Of a stretch of 54,133 bases of DNA, positions 24,814 to 34,088 are shown piece by piece. The position numbers were made by a program, and so were the translations under genes. The stretch's first letter is position 1, and each line of letters opens with the position of its first letter. The notes under the pieces were generated by a model. It did no database searches and was not told the origin of the DNA. It worked only from the letters and a program-made list of their open reading frames with translations. Origin of the DNA: Streptomyces sp. S3(2020) (lineage in GTDB: Bacteria > Actinomycetota > Actinomycetes > Streptomycetales > Streptomycetaceae); NCBI RefSeq assembly GCF_013044505.1, contig NZ_JABERD010000049.1, positions 1 through 54,133 of the forward strand, in the 5' to 3' direction.

Positions 24814-26853
24814 TCAGCTCTCCGGACGTTCCTCGGGGGCCGGCTCGGCCACGGGGGCCGACTCCGTCACCGTGGACTTGGCCGTCGTGATCGCCGGCGT
24901 CGCGCCGTTGGCGCCGTTCGTCAGTGCGAGCTCCTTGGGGGAGAGCACCGGCGGACGGGTGGACGGCGTGCGGCGGGAGGAGCCGGTCCAGGCCGGCCGC
25001 GGGGGACGCTTGACGATGGGAGCGAAGACCTCGGCGATCTGCTCCTTGTTCAGCGTCTCCTTCTCCAGCAGCTGGAGCACGAGCGCGTCGAGTACGTCGC
25101 GGTTCTCGACCAGGATCTCCCAGGCCTCGTTGTGCGCCGTCTCGATGAGCTTCTTGACCTCCTCGTCGACCAGCGCGGCGACCTCTTCCGAGTAGTCGCG
25201 CGGGTGCGACATCTCGCGGCCGAGGAACGGTTCGGTGTTGTCACCGCCGAACTTGATCGCGCCGAGACGCTCGGTCATGCCGTACTGCGTGACCATCGCG
25301 CGGGCCGTCGCCGTGGCCTTCTCGATGTCGTTCGCGGCGCCCGTGGTCGGGTCGTGGAAGACCAGTTCCTCGGCCGCGCGGCCACCCAGCATGTAGGCGA
25401 GCTGGTCGAGCATCTCGTTGCGCGTGGTCGAGTACTTGTCCTCGTCCGGGAGCACCATCGTGTAGCCCAGGGCACGGCCGCGGGACAGGATGGTGATCTT
25501 GTGGACGGGGTCGGAGTTGGGGGAAGCCGCCGCGACCAGGGCGTGTCCGCCCTCGTGGTACGCGGTGATCTTCTTCTCCTTGTCCGACATGATCCGGGTC
25601 CGCTTCTGCGGGCCCGCCACGACGCGGTCGATGGCCTCGTCGAGCATGTGGTTGTCGATGAGCTTCTTGTCCGAGCGGGCGGTGAGCAGCGCGGCCTCGT
25701 TGAGGACGTTGCTCAGGTCCGCGCCGGTGAAGCCCGGTGTGCGGCGGGCGACCGCCGACAGGTCGACGTCCGGTGCGACCGGCTTGCCCTTCTGGTGAAC
25801 CTTGAGGATCTCCAGACGGCCCTGCATGTCCGGGCGGTCGACCGCGATCTGGCGGTCGAAGCGGCCGGGGCGCAGGAGGGCCGGGTCGAGGATGTCGGGC
25901 CGGTTCGTGGCGGCGATCAGGATGACGCCGCCCTTCACGTCGAAGCCGTCCATCTCGACGAGCAGCTGGTTCAGGGTCTGCTCGCGCTCGTCGTGACCAC
26001 CGCCGAGGCCGGCGCCGCGATGGCGGCCGACCGCGTCGATCTCGTCGACGAAGACGATCGCCGGGGCGTTCGCCTTGGCCTGCTCGAAGAGGTCACGGAC
26101 TCGGGAGGCACCGACACCGACGAACATCTCGACGAAGTCGGAGCCGGAGATCGAGTAGAACGGCACGCCGGCCTCGCCCGCGACAGCGCGCGCGAGCAGG
26201 GTCTTGCCGGTTCCGGGAGGGCCGTACAGCAGTACGCCCTTGGGGATCTTGGCGCCGACGGCCTGGAACTTCGCCGGCTCCTGGAGGAACTCCTTGATCT
26301 CGTGGAGTTCCTCGACGGCCTCGTCCGATCCGGCGACGTCGGCGAACGTCGTCTTGGGGGTGTCCTTGGTGATGAGCTTCGCCTTGGACTTCCCGAACTG
26401 CATGACCCGGGAGCCGCCGCCCTGCATCTGATTCATCAGGAACAGGAAGACGACCACGATGAGGACGAAGGGGAGCAGGGAGAGCAGGATCCCGACGAAG
26501 GCGTTCTGCTTCGTCGGCGAGACGGTGTACCCGTCGGGGATCTGCTTCTGCTGGAACTTGCCCTGCAGGGTGTTGGCGATGTCCACACCCTGGTCGCCGA
26601 TGTAGCTCGCCTGGATCTTCGAGCTGTCTTCGACCTTTTCGCCGTCCTTGAGCTGGACCTTGATGGTCTGCTCGTCGCCGGTGGTGAGCTTGGCTGATTC
26701 GACCTTGTTCTCATTGATCGCCTGGACGACCTGGCCGGTGTCCACCGTCTTGTAGCCGCCGGACGAGCCGACGACCTGCATCAACACGACCACGGCAAGG
26801 ACGGCCAGCACGATCCACATGACCGGCCCACGGAAGTATCGCTTCACGTCCAT
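24814..26853 (-). CDS. ftsH: ATP-dependent zinc metalloprotease FtsH
   Basis: FtsH is the membrane-bound AAA protease that removes misfolded membrane and some cytosolic proteins. The 679-aa protein has two membrane helices (10-30, 118-141) flanking an extracytoplasmic domain, Walker A GPPGTGKT (211-218), Walker B IVFVDEID (266-273), the second region of homology (about 317-335) and the protease site HEGGH (433-437). A Pro/Ala-rich disordered tail of about 60 residues follows. ATG 26853 gives the family N-terminus MDVKRYFRGP; ATG 26889 would add 12 residues. Neither has a good ribosome site. Confidence 0.93.
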   Translation of the reverse strand: MDVKRYFRGPVMWIVLAVLAVVVLMQVVGSSGGYKTVDTGQVVQAINENKVESAKLTTGDEQTIKVQLKDGEKVEDSSKIQASYIGDQGVDIANTLQGKFQQKQIPDGYTVSPTKQNAFVGILLSLLPFVLIVVVFLFLMNQMQGGGSRVMQFGKSKAKLITKDTPKTTFADVAGSDEAVEELHEIKEFLQEPAKFQAVGAKIPKGVLLYGPPGTGKTLLARAVAGEAGVPFYSISGSDFVEMFVGVGASRVRDLFEQAKANAPAIVFVDEIDAVGRHRGAGLGGGHDEREQTLNQLLVEMDGFDVKGGVILIAATNRPDILDPALLRPGRFDRQIAVDRPDMQGRLEILKVHQKGKPVAPDVDLSAVARRTPGFTGADLSNVLNEAALLTARSDKKLIDNHMLDEAIDRVVAGPQKRTRIMSDKEKKITAYHEGGHALVAAASPNSDPVHKITILSRGRALGYTMVLPDEDKYSTTRNEMLDQLAYMLGGRAAEELVFHDPTTGAANDIEKATATARAMVTQYGMTERLGAIKFGGDNTEPFLGREMSHPRDYSEEVAALVDEEVKKLIETAHNEAWEILVENRDVLDALVLQLLEKETLNKEQIAEVFAPIVKRPPRPAWTGSSRRTPSTRPPVLSPKELALTNGANGATPAITTAKSTVTESAPVAEPAPEERPES

Positions 26854-27049
26854 CCATACGGAGCGGTGTCGCCCCGTCCCTCCTGCCATAGTGAGTTTGA
26901 TAAGACAGTTCTTCTGACGGTACCCCAGCTTTGTTGCCCAAAGCCGCACGGGACGGCTGAACGAGCCCGTCTGCATGCTTCAACGGCGCGAAACCCGCCG
27001 GGGTTCCCGATCGTCTTACGAAGAAGGCTCGCTTGGCCCCAAGGCCGGC

Positions 27050-27610
27050 TCAGCCGCCGTAGACGTGGGGCGCGAGCGTACCGACGAACGGGAGGTTGCG
27101 GTACTTCTCGGCGTAGTCGAGGCCGTAGCCCACGACGAACTCGTTGGGGATGTCGAAGCCCACCCATTCGACGTCGATGGCGACCTTGGCGGCGTCCGGC
27201 TTGCGCAGCAGGGTGCAGACCTTGAGCGTCTCCGGTTCGCGCGAGCCGAGGTTGGACAGCAGCCACGACAGGGTCAGGCCGGAGTCGATGATGTCCTCGA
27301 CGATCAGGACGTGCTTGCCCTTGATGTCGGTGTCGAGGTCCTTGAGGATCCGGACGACACCGGAGGACTGGGTGCCCGCGCCGTACGACGACACGGCCAT
27401 CCAGTCCATGGTGACGGGGGTGGACAGCGCCCGCGCGAGGTCGGCCATGACCATCACCGCGCCCTTGAGGACGCCGACGATGAGCAGGTCCTTGCCCGCG
27501 TACTCCGCGTCGATCTTCGCGGCCAGCTCGACGAGCTTGGCGTCGATCTCTTCCTTGGTGATGAGCACCTCTTTGAGGTCGGTGCCCATGTCTTTCGCGT
27601 CCACCCGCAT
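27050..27610 (-). CDS. hpt: Hypoxanthine phosphoribosyltransferase
   Basis: The purine salvage enzyme adds PRPP ribose-phosphate to hypoxanthine or guanine. The 186-aa protein has the PRPP motif VLIVEDIIDSGLTL (101-114), GVLKGAVMVMADL (46-58), the flexible loop SSYGAGTQSSG and the C-terminal VGFDIPNEFVVGYGLDYAEKYRN base-binding region. Start ATG 27610 is chosen; ATG 27589 (MGTDLKEV), with GGTGGA 10 nt upstream, is possible. The tilS-hpt-ftsH order is widely conserved in bacteria. Confidence 0.93.
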   Translation of the reverse strand: MRVDAKDMGTDLKEVLITKEEIDAKLVELAAKIDAEYAGKDLLIVGVLKGAVMVMADLARALSTPVTMDWMAVSSYGAGTQSSGVVRILKDLDTDIKGKHVLIVEDIIDSGLTLSWLLSNLGSREPETLKVCTLLRKPDAAKVAIDVEWVGFDIPNEFVVGYGLDYAEKYRNLPFVGTLAPHVYGG

Positions 27611-27681
27611 CACTTTCGGTCGTCCCACCGGCTGTCCGCCCCCGGTGAGGGGCGTTCCGGCCCCGAGAGGGGCGTAAGGAT

Positions 27682-28707
27682 TCAGCCTTGCCGAATCACC
27701 AGTCTGCCACCCTGGCGCTGGGCGACGACCTTGCCCGGGAGATTGATGGCTCCCTGGCCGCGCCAGCCGGTGATCAGCCGGTCGACTTCCTCGATGTGGC
27801 GGGCGAACAGCGAGCCCGCGGGGGCGCCGGCCTCGATGGCGGCCTGGCGCAGGACGCGGCGGCGCACGGCGGGCGGCAGGGCGTAGAGCTTGGCGCACTC
27901 CAGGAGGCCTGCGGCGTCGCGTACGGAGGCCTCGGCCTGGCGCGCCCAGGTGTCGAGGGCGTCGGCGTCGTCGCGGGAGAGCTGGGCCGTACGGGCGAGT
28001 GCCTCGACCACGCCTTTGCCGAGGGCCTTCTCCAGAGCGGGCAGGCCTTCGTGGCGCAGGCGGGAGCGGGTGTAGGCGGGGTCCGCGTTGTGCGGGTCGT
28101 CCCAGACGGGGAGCGACTGGACCAGGCAGGCCTTGCGGGCGGTCTGCCGGTCGAGCTGGAGGAAGGGGCGGCGGTAACGGCCGTCGGCCCCCGAGACCGC
28201 GGCCATTCCGGACAGGGAGCGGATGCCGGAGCCGCGGGCGAGGCCGAGCAGGACGGTCTCGGCCTGGTCGTCGCGGGTGTGGCCGAGCAGGACGCCACAG
28301 GCTCCGTGGCGTGCGGAGGCGGCGTCGAGGGCGGCGTAGCGGGCGTCGCGGGCGGCCGCTTCGGGTCCGCCTTCGCGGCCGACGGTCACGGCGATGGACT
28401 CGACGGGGTCCAGGCCGAGTTCGCGCAGGCGCAGGGCGACTTCGTCGGCGCGCAGATCGGAGCCGGGCTGGAGGCCGTGGTCGACGGTGATGCCGCCGGC
28501 GCGGATGCCGAGTTTGGGGGCCTCGAACGCGAGGGCGGAGGCGAGGGCCATGGAGTCGGCGCCGCCGGAGCACGCCACGAGCACGAGCGGCGACGGCGGG
28601 CGCTCATGCGGGGTCTTCTCGGCAGAGGTGTGATGGTCGTTGAGGATGTCGTGGAGGACGCGGCGGACCGCCAGGCGTATCGCCGCGACCGCAGGATGGG
28701 GACCCAT
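27682..28707 (-). CDS. tilS: tRNA(Ile)-lysidine synthase
   Basis: TilS attaches lysine to C34 of the tRNA-Ile CAU anticodon so that it reads AUA. The 341-aa protein has the PP-loop SGGADS (47-52), GHTRDDQAETVLLGLARGSG and the RPFL/PVWDDPHN region characteristic of TilS. The C-terminal domain is short, the usual actinobacterial form. GAAGGGA lies 7 nt before ATG 28707. It lies upstream of hpt, 71 nt away. Confidence 0.92.
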   Translation of the reverse strand: MGPHPAVAAIRLAVRRVLHDILNDHHTSAEKTPHERPPSPLVLVACSGGADSMALASALAFEAPKLGIRAGGITVDHGLQPGSDLRADEVALRLRELGLDPVESIAVTVGREGGPEAAARDARYAALDAASARHGACGVLLGHTRDDQAETVLLGLARGSGIRSLSGMAAVSGADGRYRRPFLQLDRQTARKACLVQSLPVWDDPHNADPAYTRSRLRHEGLPALEKALGKGVVEALARTAQLSRDDADALDTWARQAEASVRDAAGLLECAKLYALPPAVRRRVLRQAAIEAGAPAGSLFARHIEEVDRLITGWRGQGAINLPGKVVAQRQGGRLVIRQG

Positions 28708-28900
28708 GTCCGGTTCCCTTCATGAAGTTTTCGGGGGGTGAGCCCGAGGTTCGGTCACTCAGAGTGTGTAGATGGTGACAGAACCGGGCCGTTCCCCGAG
28801 CATTGCACGCCTACCCAGGGCCCACGGTCCCTCGGACGGGTGATTGAAGGGGCGTTCGCCTGCCGTCGGCCGGTTTTCTTTCACCACCCTTCCGCAGGTC

Positions 28901-30025
28901 TCACGACTCGGTCTTGCGGTGCACCCGCGCGATCCAGTCCGCCGGTTTGGCGATCTCCGTCTTCGTCGGGAGGGTGTTGGGCGAGGTCCACACACGGTTG
29001 AAGCCGTCCATGCCGACCTCGTTGACGACGGCCCGTACGAAGCGTTCGCCGTCGCGGTACTGCCTGAGTTTGGCGTCCAGACCGAGCAGCTTGCGCAGGG
29101 CCATGTCCAGTCGGGAGGCGCCCTTGGCGCGACGCTGCTGGAATTTCTCGCGGATCTCCTGGACGGTCCCCACGACCTCCGGACCCACTCCGTCCATCAC
29201 GAAGTCGGCGTGGCCTTCCAGGAGGGACATCACGGCGGTGAGACGACCGAGGATCTCCCGCTGGGCCGGCGTCTGCACGATCTCCACGAGCGACCGGCCG
29301 CCGTCGTCCTCCTCGCCCTCGGGGCGCCCGCCGGCCAGCGACTGGGCGGCTTCCCGGACGCGTTCCAGAACGGTCATGGGGTCGACCTCGGTCTCCCCCA
29401 AAAACGACTGGATTTCGCCCTCCAGGTGGTCCCGCAGCCAGGGCACCGCGGTGAACTGCGTGCGGTGCGTCTCCTCGTGCAGGGTCACCCACAGGCGGAA
29501 GTCGTGGGGCTGTACGTCGAGTTCGCGCTCCACGTGCACGATGTTCGGCGCGACCAGCAGGAGGCGCCCGCCGCCGTTGGCGCCGGCGGGGAGTTCGCGG
29601 GTGGCCGGTGCGAAGGTCTCGTACTGGCCGAGGACACGGGAGGAGAGGAAGGACAGCAGCATCCCGAGTTCGACGCCGGTCACCTTGCCGCCGACGGCGC
29701 CGAGGACCGCGCCGCCCGGAGTGCTGCCGCGCCGCTCCTGCATCTTGTCGAGCAGTGGCTTCAGGAGTTCGCGGAAGCCGGCGACGTTCGCCCTGACCCA
29801 ACCGGGGCGGTCCACGACGAGGACCGGGGTGTCGTGGGTCTCCGCGGTACCCATTCGGGTGAAGCCGCGGACGTGTTCCTCCGAGGACTTGGCGTGCTTG
29901 CGCAGCTCGGCGACGACGGCCCTGGCCTCGTCGCGGCTCACCTCCGGGCCCGGCCGCACGAGCCGGGTCGCGGTCGCCACCGCGAGATTCCAGTCGACCA
30001 TCTCGGCACCACCGATGCTCGTCAT
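28901..30025 (-). CDS. Zincin-like metalloprotease family protein (DUF2342)
   Basis: The 374-aa protein belongs to the actinobacterial DUF2342 zinc-dependent family. HEETH (183-187) matches HExxH; GHADFVMDGVG further on supplies a likely third metal ligand and Glu (EGHAD). No signal peptide is visible, so it is cytoplasmic. Some members were once annotated as coenzyme F420 biosynthesis-associated. A proteolytic role has not been shown for these, as far as I know. It is immediately downstream of the PBP4-type gene and may share its transcript. Confidence 0.82.
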   Translation of the reverse strand: MTSIGGAEMVDWNLAVATATRLVRPGPEVSRDEARAVVAELRKHAKSSEEHVRGFTRMGTAETHDTPVLVVDRPGWVRANVAGFRELLKPLLDKMQERRGSTPGGAVLGAVGGKVTGVELGMLLSFLSSRVLGQYETFAPATRELPAGANGGGRLLLVAPNIVHVERELDVQPHDFRLWVTLHEETHRTQFTAVPWLRDHLEGEIQSFLGETEVDPMTVLERVREAAQSLAGGRPEGEEDDGGRSLVEIVQTPAQREILGRLTAVMSLLEGHADFVMDGVGPEVVGTVQEIREKFQQRRAKGASRLDMALRKLLGLDAKLRQYRDGERFVRAVVNEVGMDGFNRVWTSPNTLPTKTEIAKPADWIARVHRKTES

Positions 30026-30156
30026 GCGTCAACCGTACGTGAGCGTTCCCGCTTGGGGCAGGCCACAGAGGTCGGTTGCCGCTGGCGTGCGGTGTGAGGC
30101 CGACCGGGACGGGTGTGCTCGACGCGAGGGCGATACGGCGGTGGCGGCGCCCCCGG

Positions 30157-31737
30157 TCAGCGGCAGCCGCAGGCCGCCAGTGCGGTGGCCGTCCGGTCCA
30201 GCGCCGACTGGGCCGCGTCCTTGCTCGTCGTGTCCGACGCGAGGAAGGCGAACGCCAGCAGGCGGCCGTCCTGGTCGACCACGGTTCCCGCCAGGGTGTT
30301 CACGCCGGTCAGCGTGCCCGTCTTGGCTCGTACGACGCCTGCCGCGCCGTCCGTGTAACGGCCGCTCAGGGTGCCGGTGAAGCCTGCGATCGGAAGGCCG
30401 GTGAGGACGGGGCGGAGTTCGGGGTGGGCCGGATCGCCCGCCTTCACCAGGAGGGCCGTCAGCAGTTCCGCCGTCAGTTTGTCCTCTCGGTTGAGACCGC
30501 TGCCGTCCTTGAAGGAGGCGCCGGAGACCGGGAGTTCGAGCTTCTTCAGCTGCGCCAGGATCGCCGCGCCACCGCCCTCGAAGTCGGCGCGTACCTTCGT
30601 CGCCACGGCCGTCTGGCGGGCCAGGGCCTCCGCGATGTCGTTGTCGCTGTTGGTCAGCATGCGCTCGACCAGGGCGGACAGGGGCGGGGAGGAGACCTCG
30701 GCGAGTGTCTTCGCGCGGGTCGTCGCCTTGGAGGGGCCGGGGGACGTGGTCTTGATCCCGGCGTCCTCCAGGAAGCCGGCGAACTTGCGGGCCGCGTCCA
30801 GTGCCGGGTTCTCCACTCGGATCGCCGTGCCGCTGGTGCTGTCGTCCGTGCGGCCCTCGTCGGCAGTCAGGGCGCTGACCGGGGCGAGGTTGTCGTTGTC
30901 GGCGCCGATCGGATGGATCCCGGAGCCGGCGTACAGGGTCGTGTCGTAGGAGAGGGTGACCTTGCGCACACCGTCCTTCTTCAGTGCCTCGGCGGTCTCG
31001 GTGGCCAGGTCGCGCAGGCTCGCCGAGCCCTCGGTGTCCTTGCGGGCCGTGAGCGTGGGGTCGCCGCCGCCGACGAGGACGAGTTCGCCGGTGTCGGGTT
31101 CCAGGGCCGTGCGCGTGGTGAGGCGGTGGTCGGAGCCCATGGCGGACAGGGCGGCCACCGCGGTGGCGATCTTCGTCGTGGAGGCGGGGGTGAGGGCGGT
31201 GTCCGCACCGGTGCCGTAGAGATGCTTGCCGGTGGCGACGTCGACGACCTCGGCCGCACGGCTGCTGCCGAGCGCGGCGTCCTTGAGGAGCGGGCCCAGG
31301 ACGTCCGCGAGGGCCGGTCCGTTCGGCGCCGACTTGACCGTGTTGCCCGCCCCGCCGAGGCCGGTGAGGACGGAGGCGGCGCTGGGGGCGGGCTTGGGCG
31401 CCGCTTGCGTCGTACCGGAATCGCGACCGTGATCTGTGCCACCCGTGTGCTCCTGGGCGGCGGCCCGGTCCCGCTCGGCCGTACGCTGGCCGGAGGAGTC
31501 CCAGGGACCGGCGGCCGTCACCACGACGGCGGTCAGTGCCAGTCCCGCGGTGGCGGCTCCGGCCGTGTACTGCCAGGTTCTCGGCCTCGTGACCTGCACC
31601 GACATGGTTCGGGCGAGTCGTGCGACCCGTGGCTTCGCGGCGGTCGCGGCCCGTGCCAGACGGGGTCGTACGGCGTTCGCGACCCGCGCCACATGCGGTC
31701 TCGCGGCCCGCCAAGGCCTCAGTTCAGGCACGACCAC
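30157..31737 (-). CDS. dacB: D-alanyl-D-alanine carboxypeptidase/endopeptidase, PBP4 (DacB) family
   Basis: The protein trims or cleaves peptidoglycan cross-links outside the membrane. All three penicillin-binding motifs are present: STTK (186-189), SDN (364-366) and KTG (472-474), with the large insertion between the first and second typical of PBP4/DacB. A cytoplasmic basic region of about 57 residues (RPxLARxAT repeats) precedes the single membrane helix (58-76), giving a 526-aa protein longer than usual. GTG 31737 has GAAAGGGG 3 nt upstream; GTG 31731 is possible. Confidence 0.92.
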   Translation of the reverse strand: MVVPELRPWRAARPHVARVANAVRPRLARAATAAKPRVARLARTMSVQVTRPRTWQYTAGAATAGLALTAVVVTAAGPWDSSGQRTAERDRAAAQEHTGGTDHGRDSGTTQAAPKPAPSAASVLTGLGGAGNTVKSAPNGPALADVLGPLLKDAALGSSRAAEVVDVATGKHLYGTGADTALTPASTTKIATAVAALSAMGSDHRLTTRTALEPDTGELVLVGGGDPTLTARKDTEGSASLRDLATETAEALKKDGVRKVTLSYDTTLYAGSGIHPIGADNDNLAPVSALTADEGRTDDSTSGTAIRVENPALDAARKFAGFLEDAGIKTTSPGPSKATTRAKTLAEVSSPPLSALVERMLTNSDNDIAEALARQTAVATKVRADFEGGGAAILAQLKKLELPVSGASFKDGSGLNREDKLTAELLTALLVKAGDPAHPELRPVLTGLPIAGFTGTLSGRYTDGAAGVVRAKTGTLTGVNTLAGTVVDQDGRLLAFAFLASDTTSKDAAQSALDRTATALAACGCR

Positions 31738-31816
31738 CAGCCCCTTTCGCGATCACACACCGGCGTGAGGGACACTTAACCACCAGAACTATGTGCTGAT
31801 CATGGAGGAGCCACCG

Positions 31817-32308
31817 GTGGAGTTCGACGTCACGATCGAGATTCCGAAGGGTTCGCGGAACAAGTACGAGGTGGACCACGAGACCGGTCGGATCCGCCTG
31901 GACCGTCGACTCTTCACCTCGACCGCCTACCCGACCGACTACGGATTCGTCGAGAACACCCTCGGCGAGGACGGCGACCCGCTGGACGCGCTGGTCATTC
32001 TTGACGAGCCGACCTTCCCGGGCTGCCTCATCAAGTGCCGCGCGATCGGCATGTTCCGTATGACGGACGAGGCCGGCGGCGACGACAAGCTGCTGTGCGT
32101 GCCGGCGACGGACCCGCGCCAGGAGCACCTGCGTGACATCCACCACGTCTCCGAGTTCGACCGCCTGGAGATCCAGCACTTCTTCGAGGTCTACAAGGAC
32201 CTGGAGCCCGGCAAGTCCGTAGAGGGCGCCAACTGGGTCGGTCGCGTCGACGCCGAGATCGAGATCGAGCGGTCGTACAAGCGCTTCAAGGAGTCCGGCG
32301 GCCACTGA
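31817..32308 (+). CDS. ppa: Inorganic pyrophosphatase, family I
   Basis: PPase hydrolyses pyrophosphate from biosynthetic reactions. The 163-aa protein has IEIPKGSRNKYEVD, YPTDYGFVENTLGEDGDPLDALV with the catalytic Asp cluster (DxDPxD), and the C-terminal VEGANWVGR. GTG 31817 is the start: GGAGGAG lies 6 nt before it, and the family N-terminus VEFDVTIEIPKG follows. It is divergent from dacB. Confidence 0.95.
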   Translation: MEFDVTIEIPKGSRNKYEVDHETGRIRLDRRLFTSTAYPTDYGFVENTLGEDGDPLDALVILDEPTFPGCLIKCRAIGMFRMTDEAGGDDKLLCVPATDPRQEHLRDIHHVSEFDRLEIQHFFEVYKDLEPGKSVEGANWVGRVDAEIEIERSYKRFKESGGH

Positions 32309-32322
32309 GCCCCCTGATGTCC

Positions 32323-32354
32323 AGCGGGCCGCACGCACACGCGTGCGGCCCGCT
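32323..32354 (+). terminator. Hairpin terminator downstream of ppa
   Basis: A perfect 14-bp stem, AGCGGGCCGCACGC (32323-32336) with GCGTGCGGCCCGCT (32341-32354), has a tetraloop ACAC. It begins 15 nt after the ppa stop. No T-run follows; such stem-only terminators are usual in Streptomyces. Confidence 0.75.
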
Positions 32355-32408
32355 GTGTGTCTGTGCGCATACTGGTGCGAACCGGAGGTGCGTACACAGG
32401 AGCTGTGA

Positions 32409-34076
32409 GTGACGGAAGCGGAGGACCGCAAGCCGCCGTCGGACGAGGCGCGGAGTGGCTACGACCCCGAGATCACGTCCGAGTTCGCGATCCCCGAGGG
32501 GCTCGCCGTGTCCAGAGGCGGCACCGAGCCGGAGACGACGAGCGAGTTCGCCGTCCCCGACGGGCTGGACGTCGCGCAGGTGCCCTCGGCCGAGTCGGAG
32601 GGGTCGGCGTTCAACACGCCGCGCACCTACAGCGCCAAGCAGGCGCCCACGTTCACCCCGGCGACCGGCGTGCCGGTGGTCAGTCTGACCAAGGACGCGC
32701 CCTGGCAGGACCGGATGCGCACGATGCTGCGGATGCCGGTGACCGAGCGGCCCGCCCCGGAGTCGGCACCGAAGGTCGAGGACGAGGGACCGGCCGTCCC
32801 GCGCGTGCTCGACCTGACGCTGCGTATCGGCGAGCTGCTGCTCGCGGGCGGTGAGGGCGCGGAGGACGTGGAGGCGGCGATGTTCGCCGTCTGCCGCTCC
32901 TACGGCCTGGACCGCTGCGAGCCGAACGTCACCTTCACCCTGCTGTCGATCTCGTACCAGCCGTCGCTGGTCGACGATCCGGTCACCGCGTCCCGGACGG
33001 TACGACGGCGCGGCACCGACTACACACGGCTCGCGGCCGTCTTCCATCTGGTGGACGACCTCAGCGACCCCGAGTCGGCGATCTCCCTGGAGGAGGCCTA
33101 CCGGCGGCTCGCCGAGATCCGCCGCAACCGGCACCCGTACCCGGGCTGGGTGCTGACCTCGGCGGGCGGGCTGCTCGCCGGCGCGGCCTCCGTGCTCGTC
33201 GGCGGTGACCTGATCGTGTTCGTCGCGGCCGCGCTGGGCGCGATGCTCGGCGACCGGCTGGCATGGCTGTGCGCGGGGCGCGGGCTGCCGGAGTTCTACC
33301 AGTTCACGGTGGCCGCGATGCCTCCGGCCGCCATAGGGATCGCGCTGACGCTGGCCGACATCGATGTGAAGGCCTCCGCGGTCATCACCGGTGGGCTGTT
33401 CGCGCTGCTGCCGGGGCGGGCGCTGGTGGCGGGTGTGCAGGACGGGCTGACCGGCTTCTACATCACCGCGTCGGCGCGGCTCCTGGAGGTCATGTACTTC
33501 TTCGTAGGCATCGTGGTGGGTGTGCTGCTGGTCCTGTACTTCGGCGTGCAGGTGGGTGCGGAGCTGAATCCCGAGGTGGCGGTGACCATCCCCGAGCGGC
33601 CGCTGTGGCAGATCGGGGCGTCGATGATGCTGTCACTGACTTTCGCCGTACTGCTCCAGCAGGAGCGGTCGACCGTGCTGGCGGTGACCCTGAACGGCGG
33701 GGTCGCGTGGTCGGTGTACGGCGCGATGCACTACGTCGGCGAGATCTCACCGGTCGCCTCCACGGCGGTGGCGGCGGGGCTGGTGGGGCTGTTCGGACAG
33801 ATGATGTCGCGGTACCGGTTCGCTTCCGCGCTGCCCTACACGACCGCTGCGATCGGGCCTCTGCTGCCCGGTTCCGCCACGTACTTCGGACTGCTGGCCA
33901 TCGCCCAGAACGACGTGGACAAGGGGCTGGTGTCCTTGGCCACGGCCGCGTCCCTGGCCATGGCCATCGCGATCGGGGTGAACCTGGGTTCGGAGATCTC
34001 GCGGTTGTTCCTGAGGGTTCCGGGCGGGGCTTCGGCGGCGGGACGCCGGGCAGCGAAGCGGACGCGCGGCTTCTAG
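32409..34076 (+). CDS. Threonine/serine exporter, ThrE family
   Basis: The 555-aa protein fuses the two ThrE halves (DUF1212-type and DUF3815-type), with about ten membrane helices from residue 250 on and an N-terminal cytoplasmic hydrolase-like domain (about 130-245; RVLDLTLRIGELLLAGGEGAEDVEAAM is characteristic). ThrE of Corynebacterium exports threonine and serine. The first 130 residues are disordered and hold a duplicated motif TSEFA(I/V)P(E/D)GL (23-32 and 44-53). AGGAG lies 6 nt before GTG 32409. It ends 12 nt from the convergent DedA gene. Confidence 0.85.
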   Translation: MTEAEDRKPPSDEARSGYDPEITSEFAIPEGLAVSRGGTEPETTSEFAVPDGLDVAQVPSAESEGSAFNTPRTYSAKQAPTFTPATGVPVVSLTKDAPWQDRMRTMLRMPVTERPAPESAPKVEDEGPAVPRVLDLTLRIGELLLAGGEGAEDVEAAMFAVCRSYGLDRCEPNVTFTLLSISYQPSLVDDPVTASRTVRRRGTDYTRLAAVFHLVDDLSDPESAISLEEAYRRLAEIRRNRHPYPGWVLTSAGGLLAGAASVLVGGDLIVFVAAALGAMLGDRLAWLCAGRGLPEFYQFTVAAMPPAAIGIALTLADIDVKASAVITGGLFALLPGRALVAGVQDGLTGFYITASARLLEVMYFFVGIVVGVLLVLYFGVQVGAELNPEVAVTIPERPLWQIGASMMLSLTFAVLLQQERSTVLAVTLNGGVAWSVYGAMHYVGEISPVASTAVAAGLVGLFGQMMSRYRFASALPYTTAAIGPLLPGSATYFGLLAIAQNDVDKGLVSLATAASLAMAIAIGVNLGSEISRLFLRVPGGASAAGRRAAKRTRGF

Positions 34077-34088
34077 GAAGCCGGTGTC

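Noticed and set aside
28708..28900. RNA gene or hidden small protein in the 193-nt gap before tilS
   Set aside because: Only a possible tilS promoter and its ribosome site are visible; no stable fold with conserved features or coding signal.
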